A stretch of DNA of 5,578 bases from Parvularculaceae bacterium UBA4496. GTDB taxonomy: Bacteria; Pseudomonadota; Alphaproteobacteria; Caulobacterales; Parvularculaceae. Below, one piece after another: positions 1 to 5,578 of this stretch. Both the position numbers and the translations under genes were made by a program. The notes beneath the pieces were generated by a model. It searched no databases and was not told the DNA's origin. It saw only the letters and a program-made list of their open reading frames with translations. The first letter of the stretch is position 1; each line of letters starts with the position of its first letter. The stretch lies in NCBI GenBank assembly GCA_002388885.1, contig DGNI01000198.1, positions 1 through 5,578 on the forward strand, in the 5' to 3' direction.

Positions 1-350
1 TGGAAGGCATCATGGAAAGGGCGGCCGAACTTGGCGCGAGCTTTTCCGCCTACACGGTGTTGCGCCTGCCGCTCGAGGTTTCGCCCCTGTTTCAGGAGTG
101 GCTTGAGACGTTTGCGCCGGCGCGCGCCAAACGCATCATGCGGCACATTCGCGACATGAACGGCGGCAAGGATTACGATCCGCACTGGTCGCGCGGACGC
201 GAAATCAAAACGCCCTACGCGCAGCTGATCGGACAGCGCAACGCCCGCGCCCGCGCCAGGCTTGGCTTCAATCGCGAGCGCGCGCCGCTCGATCTTTCCC
301 TCTTCCGCGTGCCGGAAGAGGTTTCGGGGCAGATGGATTTGTTTGGGTGA
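1..350 (+). CDS. PA0069-family radical SAM protein, C-terminal fragment
   Basis: This is the 3' end of a gene that begins before the window; the reading frame is open from base 3, so the ATG at 12 is probably internal. The visible part (about 115 residues) lacks the CxxxCxxC iron-sulfur motif, which would lie upstream. It matches the C-terminal signature of the PA0069/Rv2578c-like radical SAM family as I know it: a YTVLRLPLEV stretch, a segment with FQEWLETFAPARAKRIM, then GGKDYDPHW and finally RARLGFN. The family resembles SplB-type radical SAM enzymes, but its substrate is unknown to me. The protein ends in GQMDLFG, which contains a QxxLF peptide like those that bind the DNA polymerase sliding clamp. 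The stop is TGA, the only gene here not ending in TAG. In related bacteria I recall this gene lying near rnhB and ccrM. Confidence 0.85.
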   Translation, partial: EGIMERAAELGASFSAYTVLRLPLEVSPLFQEWLETFAPARAKRIMRHIRDMNGGKDYDPHWSRGREIKTPYAQLIGQRNARARARLGFNRERAPLDLSLFRVPEEVSGQMDLFG

Positions 351-377
351 GGCGAACGAATAAGTTCGCTGGGCTTC

Positions 378-407
378 TTGCCCAATTTCATGCAATCACA
401 CGATAGT
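378..407 (+). promoter_or_regulatory. weak sigma70-like promoter candidate before the ltrA-like gene
   Basis: A TTGCCC (378-383) and a GATAGT (402-407) are separated by 18 bp; each matches the sigma70 consensus at four of six positions. The start site would fall near 414, leaving a leader of about 20 nt with AGGAA at 426-430. The 86-bp gap also holds two short hairpins, GCGAAC/GTTCGC (352-369) and TGGGC/GCCCA (370-384). Neither is followed by a T-run, so read-through from the radical SAM gene is equally possible. Confidence 0.25.
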
Positions 408-436
408 CTCGCACGAAGCTGTTTCAGGAAACATGA

Positions 437-1594
437 ATGCGCCGCTTGCTTCCTTTTTCGATTCTTCCTGCACGCAATCCTGATGATCCTCATCGCGCCG
501 CCACGCAGCTTGAGCTGTTTTTTGACCTGATCAGCGTCATCGCTATCGCCGCGATTACGGCGGGGCTGCATCACGCCATCAGCGAGGGGCACGGCCTCGA
601 TAAACTTCCCGTCTTCATTTTCCTGTTCACCGCGATCTGGTGGGCGTGGATGAATTTCACCTGGTTTGCGTCAGCCTTCGATAATGACGGCCCGACATAC
701 CGCCTGCTGGTCATGTTCATCATGGGCGGGGAACTGATTTTTGCGGGCGGCGCCGAGCATATTTTCAAAACGCTCGATCTCGGCTGGGGCGTTCTCGGTT
801 GGACGATTATGCGCCTCGCCATGGCGATGTAGTGGCTGCGTGCAAGCGCCAACCCCGAATACCGCACGACATCGCTGCGTTACGCCATCGGCATTTTATT
901 TGCGCAAGCGTACTGGATCGCGTTTTACTTTTTCGTCAACACGGATAGCGCTTCCCACTTTTTACTTTTCGGCGCGCTGGGCTTCCTGATTGAATTCGCC
1001 GTGCCGGTTTTTGCAGAGAAGGCGCGCGCAACACCGTTTCACCGTCATCACATCATCGAACGATACGGCCTGTTGACGATTATTTCCCTCGGCGAAATCA
1101 TGCTGGCGATCAGCCTCGGCTTCGGCGCGCTTTACGGCGAGCATTTCAGCCTCGCCTCGGCCCTGACGGCGGTATCGGCGCTGCTTCTCGTATTCCTGCT
1201 TTTCTGGATTTACTTTTGTGAAAAAGAACACCTGCCCTCAAGCGATTTGAAGGTCGCATTCGTATGGGGCTATGGCCATGTTTTCATATTTGGCGGGATT
1301 GCCGCGCTCGGCGCAGGCATCGCTGCGGAACTCGACATCGCGCAACATCACAGCCAGATCACTCAAAACGATGTCGCCTGGTGGGTCGGCGTGCCGCTTG
1401 CGATTGTTTTCACCTCCATCTGGGCGACGCGTGACAAATATTTTAATCGCGGACCGCGCGGCTTCGCCCTGCCCGTGATGGCGCTCGCCTCGCTTGCCGC
1501 CGCTGCGGCGGGACTTGAAACATGGGCTTTCGCACTCATCGCATTGATTGCGCTTTTATGGCGTGTTCCATTGCGCGAACCCGCAGCAGATTAG
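437..1594 (+). pseudogene. ltrA: LtrA-like (low temperature requirement A) membrane protein, interrupted by an in-frame amber codon
   Basis: Read through, the frame gives 385 residues, about the usual length for this multi-pass inner-membrane family (Pfam LtrA). The N-terminus carries the family hallmark, HRAATQLELFFDL near residues 19-31, followed by several hydrophobic helices and a WWAWMNFTWFASAFDNDG segment near residue 68. The second half resumes with WLRASANPEYR, continues through IIERYGLLTIISLGEIML and ends in a membrane-rich tail. A single TAG at 830-832 (codon 132) cuts the frame without any frameshift. Its context, AMAM-stop-WLRA, suggests an original Gln codon (CAG to TAG), since family members often have QWLR there; that is inference. 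The start ATG at 437 has AGGAA six bases upstream; an ATG at 433 is in another frame and stops quickly. As written, only 131 residues (about three membrane segments) would be made. I saw no good ribosome binding site before the next in-frame start, GTG 1001. The biochemical role of LtrA is poorly known; the name comes from cold-sensitive Listeria mutants. A sequencing error is possible. Confidence 0.8.
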
Positions 1595-1645
1595 CGACGA
1601 AATTCAAAGACCTCATGATTTTGCGTGATTGGAAATCAAAACCCG

Positions 1646-1654
1646 TGCTATAAA
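1646..1654 (+). promoter_or_regulatory. extended -10 promoter candidate for the dioxygenase gene
   Basis: TGCTATAAA combines a TGn extension with a -10 hexamer, TATAAA, that matches TATAAT at five of six positions. No good -35 lies at 16-18 bp, which an extended -10 can tolerate. Transcription would start near 1661, just before the ribosome binding site GGGAAGGGG (1665-1673). This gives the dioxygenase, and probably rnhB, a promoter of its own, independent of the broken ltrA gene. Confidence 0.35.
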
Positions 1655-1681
1655 TCCCTTTTTTGGGAAGGGGCTTTCACC

Positions 1682-2395
1682 ATGGACAGAAGAAGATTTG
1701 TCGCGGGCGCGGGCGGTTTGTTGTTTTCAAGCGGCGCCGGGACGTTTGCGCTCGCGAAAAGCGACAAGAAACTCGTGATGCCGAGCGACGCGTGCAGACC
1801 GCTGGTGCAGCAAACGCCGGGCCCTTATCTGACGGCGGACAACCCGTTGCGTTCCGACATTCGCGAGGGTTTACAGGGCGCGATATTGCAACTCGACATC
1901 AAGGTCATGGAGCCGATTGCGTGCGCGCCGGCGCCGGGCGTCGTCGTCGATATCTGGCAATGTGACGCCATCGGGCGCTATGCCGGTTTCGTGAATGCGA
2001 ATTTCGACCTGAATTCGCTTCGCATGACGGGGCCGGGCGCCGATTACACCAGCGAATCCTTCCTGCGCGGCCGTCAGGTCACGGACGAAAACGGCGTCGC
2101 GCGATTCACAACCATCATTCCGGGCTGGTATGTGCCGCGCCTGCCGCATATTCACGCGCGCGCCGTCATGCCCGATCTCGACTGGACGGCTGTTTCAACG
2201 CAGTTTTATTTCCCGCGCGATCTCGAAAACGCGGTATTCGAAACCGCGCCTTACGCATCGCGCGGACCGAACCCCATCGGGCCGGATCGCGACATCGTTC
2301 TTAAAGGCGACAGCCATGCGCTGAACGCCCTGACCCTTGACGTCAAAAAGGACGGCGACGGCTACAAGGCGGCGTTCGACCTTTCCATGGGGTAG
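1682..2395 (+). CDS. Tat-exported intradiol ring-cleavage dioxygenase-like protein
   Basis: The predicted protein has 237 residues and resembles the secreted single-protein branch of the intradiol dioxygenase family (protocatechuate 3,4-dioxygenase fold). Known members use non-haem Fe(III) to open catechol-type rings between the two hydroxyl groups. The N-terminus MDRRRFVAGAGG is a twin-arginine signal, followed by a hydrophobic stretch and a likely cleavage site after FALA (residue 25), so the product should act outside the cytoplasm. The four expected iron ligands are visible: Tyr100 in DAIGRYAGF, Tyr150 in PGWYVPR, and His156 and His158 in PHIHAR. The TPGPYLTADNPLRSDIREG segment near residues 45-63 is also typical. 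ATG 1682 is chosen because GGGAAGGGG lies eight bases upstream and the Tat signal starts there; a GTG at 1625 in frame would bury the signal. rnhB follows after 37 bp, probably on the same transcript. The true substrate is unknown; no other aromatic-degradation gene is present here. Confidence 0.9.
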   Translation: MDRRRFVAGAGGLLFSSGAGTFALAKSDKKLVMPSDACRPLVQQTPGPYLTADNPLRSDIREGLQGAILQLDIKVMEPIACAPAPGVVVDIWQCDAIGRYAGFVNANFDLNSLRMTGPGADYTSESFLRGRQVTDENGVARFTTIIPGWYVPRLPHIHARAVMPDLDWTAVSTQFYFPRDLENAVFETAPYASRGPNPIGPDRDIVLKGDSHALNALTLDVKKDGDGYKAAFDLSMG

Positions 2396-2432
2396 GACTC
2401 GCGGCAGAAGGGCGTTTCCGCAAGGAGCGTTT

Positions 2433-3062
2433 ATGCCCGCAACCGCGCCCACATTCGAAATCGAAAATACATTCTCCGGCATTATCGCGGGAATCGACGA
2501 GGCGGGACGCGGACCGTGGGCCGGGCCGGTGGTTGCAGCGGCCGTCATTTTGGACCGCGACAATATTCCGGCGGGGCTCGCCGATTCCAAAACCCTCACG
2601 GAAAAACGCCGCGAAACGATTGCCGCCGAAATTCACGCCCTTGCTATTGTCGGCGTCGGCAGCGCCAGCGTCGAAGAAATTGACAAGGTCAATATTTTGC
2701 AGGCGACGTTTCTCGCCATGGCGCGCGCTGAAGCGGCGCTGGCGCAGGCGCCCGACATCTGCATCGTCGACGGCTCGCAAAAACCGAAACTAAACGCGCG
2801 CACGGAAATGATCGTCAAAGGCGATGCGAAATCGCTTTCCATCGCGGCGGCGTCAATCATTGCAAAGACAACGCGCGACGCCATGATGCGCAACCTCGCG
2901 CGCGCGCATCCGCATTATGCGTGGGAGAAAAACAAGGGTTACGGCGCGCCCGCACATCGTGCGGGGCTCGACGCCCACGGCGTCACAGAACATCATCGCA
3001 AAAGCTTTGCGCCGATACGGGAATTGCTGGCGCAAACTCAATCGTGCAGCGACGCCGCCTAG
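2433..3062 (+). CDS. rnhB: ribonuclease HII
   Basis: RNase HII cuts 5' to ribonucleotides embedded in duplex DNA, starting ribonucleotide excision repair, and also degrades RNA in RNA-DNA hybrids. The 209-residue product is of normal size for the bacterial enzyme. The N-terminal motif AGIDEAGRGPWAGPV (residues 19-33) gives catalytic Asp22 and Glu23 and the GRG motif that reads the RNA-DNA junction. ADSKTLTEKRRE follows at 50-61, VDG at 112-114 gives Asp113, and SIIAKTTRD at 141-149 gives the fourth acidic residue, Asp149. NKGYGAPAH near 167-175 is the conserved C-terminal substrate-binding motif. ATG 2433 has AAGGAG five bases upstream and starts just before the conserved core. The gene lies 37 bp after the dioxygenase and ends in a TAG that overlaps the stop of the opposing flavoprotein gene, leaving no room for a terminator between them. 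Confidence 0.96.
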   Translation: MPATAPTFEIENTFSGIIAGIDEAGRGPWAGPVVAAAVILDRDNIPAGLADSKTLTEKRRETIAAEIHALAIVGVGSASVEEIDKVNILQATFLAMARAEAALAQAPDICIVDGSQKPKLNARTEMIVKGDAKSLSIAAASIIAKTTRDAMMRNLARAHPHYAWEKNKGYGAPAHRAGLDAHGVTEHHRKSFAPIRELLAQTQSCSDAA

Positions 3063-3670
3063 CCTTCCAGCAACGCAAGTTTCGCTTTTAATGCAGCATT
3101 CTCCGCCGTCAGCGCATCAACTTGCGGCTGGATGGTTGCACGCGCTTCATCTTCGGTAAAACGCGGCGTAATGAATTGCGGACAGTTCCAGTCGAACGCC
3201 TCCACGCTAAAGACGAACAGACGCTCAACTTTCCCTTCGTCCTCAACATGAAGGCGCGCGGCAAGCTCAGCGTCATCCGCCGCATCCTTGACCTCTGCGC
3301 GCGCGAGAATTTTCAGTCGCGCGCGGTTCGGATAATCCATCAGGAACAGCGATACGCGATTATCAGTCTGCAGATTGCCCGTGGAAACATATTGGCGATT
3401 CCCGCGATAGTCGGCCATGCCGAGCGTTTCGGGGCCGAGCACTTTCAGGAACCCGCGCGGCCCGCCGCGATGCTGGATATAGGGCCAGCCGTTCTGATTG
3501 GCGCTCGCCATATAAAAACTGTCGCGCGCAGCAATGAACGCCGCTTCGCGTTCACTGAGGCCTTCCGGCGCCGGGCGCGCCGTCATTTTCGCATAGCCGT
3601 CACGCGAGCCGCGCCGCATCTGTTCGGCCTTGACTGTTTCCGTAAACATGATGTCGCCGAAATGTTTCAT
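3059..3670 (-). CDS. pyridoxamine 5'-phosphate oxidase-family FMN-binding split-barrel protein
   Basis: The 203-residue product resembles the PNPOx-like flavin-binding split-barrel proteins, a broad family of FMN- or F420-binding oxidoreductases, often of unknown substrate. Recognisable parts are a helical N-terminus, the strand segment FYMASANQNGWPYIQHRGGP (52-71), GFLKVLGPETLGMADYRGN (73-91) with the family's Asp-x-x-Gly-Asn, RVSLFLMDYPNRARLKILAR (105-124), and a WNCPQFITPRF segment (161-171). It is probably not the biosynthetic PdxH. The last 24 residues form a short leucine zipper: I180, L187, L194 and L201 at one heptad position and V184, N191 and L198 at the other, suggesting dimerisation. 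The start at 3670 is preferred over the upstream ATG at 3739, because on the minus strand an AAGGA lies about eight bases before it and the extra 23 residues are Arg-rich and unconserved-looking. The gene opposes its neighbours: convergent with rnhB and divergent from ccrM. Its function in this locus is unclear. Confidence 0.88.
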   Translation of the reverse strand: MKHFGDIMFTETVKAEQMRRGSRDGYAKMTARPAPEGLSEREAAFIAARDSFYMASANQNGWPYIQHRGGPRGFLKVLGPETLGMADYRGNRQYVSTGNLQTDNRVSLFLMDYPNRARLKILARAEVKDAADDAELAARLHVEDEGKVERLFVFSVEAFDWNCPQFITPRFTEDEARATIQPQVDALTAENAALKAKLALLEG

Positions 3671-3726
3671 GGCGCAGTTCCTTGATTGTCTCCTTGATCG
3701 TCGCCTCCGGTACCTAGTTGCGTCAG

Positions 3727-3764
3727 TCGCGAGGTCCAATCACAACATCTTGTGGTCCTCGCGA
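3727..3764. repeat. 38-bp imperfect inverted repeat in the divergent intergenic region
   Basis: The outer arms TCGCGAGG (3727-3734) and CCTCGCGA (3757-3764) are perfect 8-bp complements. Inside them a second pair, CACAA (3741-3745) and TTGTG (3750-3754), encloses a CATC loop. The element sits about 57 bp upstream of the flavoprotein start and 121 bp upstream of ccrM. It could be an operator for a dimeric regulator or a transcribed hairpin. There is no T-run on either side, so a simple terminator is unlikely. Confidence 0.6.
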
Positions 3765-3781
3765 GCAGCGGGAGAGGAATA

Positions 3782-3802
3782 TTAACGAATTGAATCCGTT
3801 AA
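3782..3802. promoter_or_regulatory. TTAACG-N9-CGTTAA inverted repeat, possible regulator site
   Basis: TTAACG (3782-3787) and CGTTAA (3797-3802) are perfect complements around a 9-bp spacer that contains the first GANTC site (GAATC, 3792-3796). TTAA half-sites are the core of CtrA binding sites, and in Caulobacter CtrA activates ccrM. However, the canonical spacing is TTAA-N7-TTAA, while here 13 bp separate the two TTAA. The site may serve CtrA half-site binding or another dimeric regulator. Confidence 0.4.
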
Positions 3803-3848
3803 CTCTTTTTTCCCTTGGCGACTCTTGACCGCGGAGTCCGGCGGACTC
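3792..3848 (+). promoter_or_regulatory. cluster of four GANTC methylation sites in the ccrM control region
   Basis: GAATC (3792-3796), GACTC (3820-3824), GAGTC (3834-3838) and GACTC (3844-3848) all match GANTC, the target of CcrM. About a dozen others are scattered over the remaining 5.5 kb by my reading, so the density here is high. The last two form a perfect inverted repeat, GAGTCCG-G-CGGACTC (3834-3848). A TTGACC at 3825-3830 resembles a -35 element, and GCGGACTC (3841-3848), 10 bp downstream, weakly resembles the alphaproteobacterial GCTANAWC -10. If so, the methylation sites overlap the promoter itself. In Caulobacter, GANTC methylation in the ccrM promoter leader is known to affect its expression. 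The promoter assignment is inference; the sites themselves are certain. Confidence 0.6.
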
Positions 3849-3870
3849 AAAGTGCCGCTCCTTGTTTTGA

Positions 3871-5025
<1,155 letters not shown>

Positions 5026-5039
5026 GCTTCGCACTCTCC

Positions 5040-5136
5040 GCCGTCATCCCGGCGAAAGCCGGGATCCATTTTCAAATTGCATTTTTTTTCTGGATCCCGG
5101 ATCGTTGAACGAATTCGTTCAACCCGCAATGACGGC
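5040..5136. repeat. two-part REP-like palindromic element
   Basis: The element begins with GCCGTCAT (5040-5047) and ends with its complement ATGACGGC (5129-5136). An inner pair, CCGGGATCCA (5059-5068) and TGGATCCCGG (5091-5100), is also perfectly complementary over 10 bp. The left half carries a hairpin, CCCGGC-GAAA-GCCGGG (5048-5063), with a GNRA-type loop. The right half instead carries the perfect 20-bp palindrome GTTGAACGAATTCGTTCAAC (5104-5123). Thus the two halves are inverted copies of one unit sharing both ends but with different central hairpins, joined by a T-rich 22-nt spacer. Such GTCATCCCGGCGAAAGCCGGGATCCA units are familiar as dispersed extragenic repeats in many proteobacteria. 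It starts 14 bp after ccrM and contains no convincing gene; short open frames across it look accidental. Confidence 0.8.
5048..5089 (+). terminator. possible ccrM terminator inside the repeat element
   Basis: The GC-rich stem CCCGGC/GCCGGG with a GAAA loop (5048-5063) lies 22 bp after the ccrM stop. It is followed by a short TTTT (5069-5072) and, further on, by eight T residues (5082-5089). The T-run is not directly adjacent to the stem as in a classical intrinsic terminator, so efficiency is uncertain. Confidence 0.3.
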
Positions 5137-5220
5137 TGGGTTAGTTTGCTGGCGGCTGCTCCGTCCAATAAGACGCATCCCTATTATGCGCCACCGCCGT
5201 CAGAGCGATACGCCGCCAAT

Positions 5221-5249
5221 TTGAAAACACCGCAACGCATTCCTATATC
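5221..5249 (+). promoter_or_regulatory. sigma70-like promoter of the GPP34 gene
   Basis: TTGAAA (5221-5226, five of six matches to TTGACA) and TATATC (5244-5249, four of six matches to TATAAT) are separated by exactly 17 bp. The start site would fall near 5256, giving a short leader with the strong ribosome binding site AGGAGG (5261-5266). The gene is therefore probably transcribed independently of ccrM. Confidence 0.5.
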
Positions 5250-5273
5250 CATAAAATAACAGGAGGGCGATGA

Positions 5274-5578
5274 ATGGCGGGCGAGCTTACAATCCCTGAA
5301 AGCATACTTTTACTGGCGCTCAACGATGAGACGGGCGAGCGCAAGGGAAATTTTCTTGAATATGCGCTGGCGGGCGCGGCGCTGACCGAGCTGTTGCTGA
5401 TCGGGCGGGTTGCAGAATCCGGCGAACCGACGAAGCGGCTGGAGATTGCGGACGGGGCGCCAGTGGGCGATCCTTATATCGACGCCTGCCTGGAAACGCT
5501 GCAGGAGAAAGGTTCAGGCAAGAAGGCGAAGTCGTACGTTGAGGCCCTTGGCGGAAAACCCGCGCTGTTGCGCATCCT
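5274..5578 (+). CDS. GPP34 (GOLPH3-like) family protein, N-terminal part
   Basis: The frame is open from ATG 5274 to the window end, giving 101 residues of a longer protein cut by the window edge. The start MAGELTIPESILLLALNDETGERKG, here given in outline, followed by FLEYALAGAALTELLLIGRV, is the signature of GPP34 domains, the family of eukaryotic GOLPH3/Vps74, which binds phosphatidylinositol 4-phosphate at the Golgi. The later ADGAPVGDPYIDACLETL and ALGGKPALL segments fit the family layout. In bacteria these proteins are best known from actinobacteria and their role is not established; peripheral membrane association is a fair guess only. AGGAGG (5261-5266) lies seven bases before the start. 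An ATG at 5270 is in another frame and stops after nine codons. Whether phosphoinositide-binding residues are kept cannot be judged from this fragment. Confidence 0.85.
   Translation, partial: MAGELTIPESILLLALNDETGERKGNFLEYALAGAALTELLLIGRVAESGEPTKRLEIADGAPVGDPYIDACLETLQEKGSGKKAKSYVEALGGKPALLRI

Noticed and set aside
352..384. Tandem small hairpins after the radical SAM gene as a terminator
   Set aside because: Stems are only five to six base pairs and no T-run follows, so this cannot be called a terminator.
830..832. Programmed recoding of TAG (for example pyrrolysine) in the ltrA-like gene
   Set aside because: TAG ends four other genes here, no suppressor tRNA is visible, and the LtrA family has no known recoded residue.
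1625..1681. GTG 1625 as an upstream start for the dioxygenase
   Set aside because: It would place 19 residues before the twin-arginine signal and overlap the likely -10 element; ATG 1682 has a much better ribosome binding site.
3122..3685. Plus-strand open frame of 187 codons opposite the flavoprotein gene
   Set aside because: The minus-strand reading has clear PNPOx-family motifs and a ribosome binding site; this frame has neither.
5174..5190. CGCAT/ATGCG hairpin between the repeat and the GPP34 promoter
   Set aside because: A five-base-pair stem with a seven-base loop is expected by chance at this scale.
5077..5259. Small open frames across the repeat and the GPP34 promoter
   Set aside because: They translate the palindromic repeat and promoter DNA, have no family similarity, and lack convincing ribosome binding sites.

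Overview
The window looks like a chromosomal segment of a fairly GC-rich alphaproteobacterium. The strongest evidence is a complete CcrM-type GANTC adenine methyltransferase with its characteristic C-terminal domain, next to rnhB (RNase HII) and downstream of the 3' end of a PA0069-family radical SAM gene. As I recall, these three genes are neighbours in many alphaproteobacteria; I could not check this here. The species cannot be named from the sequence.

Layout, left to right. (1) Positions 1-350 hold the 3' end of the radical SAM gene. (2) Positions 437-1594 hold an ltrA-like membrane protein gene broken by one in-frame TAG. (3) Positions 1682-2395 hold a Tat-exported intradiol ring-cleavage dioxygenase-like protein. 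(4) Positions 2433-3062 hold rnhB. (5) Positions 3059-3670, minus strand, hold a PNPOx-like flavin-binding split-barrel protein whose stop codon overlaps that of rnhB. (6) Positions 3671-3885 are a divergent intergenic region rich in palindromes and GANTC sites. (7) Positions 3886-5025 hold ccrM. (8) Positions 5040-5136 hold a two-part REP-like palindromic repeat. (9) From 5274 to the window end runs the 5' part of a GPP34 (GOLPH3-like) gene with a recognisable promoter and a strong ribosome binding site.

The radical SAM gene, rnhB and ccrM form a housekeeping backbone. The ltrA-like gene, the dioxygenase and the minus-strand flavoprotein look like accessory genes placed between them. RNase HII removes ribonucleotides from DNA, and CcrM sets the cell-cycle methylation pattern.

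The most interesting non-coding signal is upstream of ccrM. Four GANTC sites, the sequence CcrM itself methylates, fall within 57 bp, two of them inside a perfect 15-bp inverted repeat. This suggests feedback of the enzyme on its own promoter. I see no CRISPR array, tRNA, rRNA, transposase or phage gene, and no convincing new multi-gene system.
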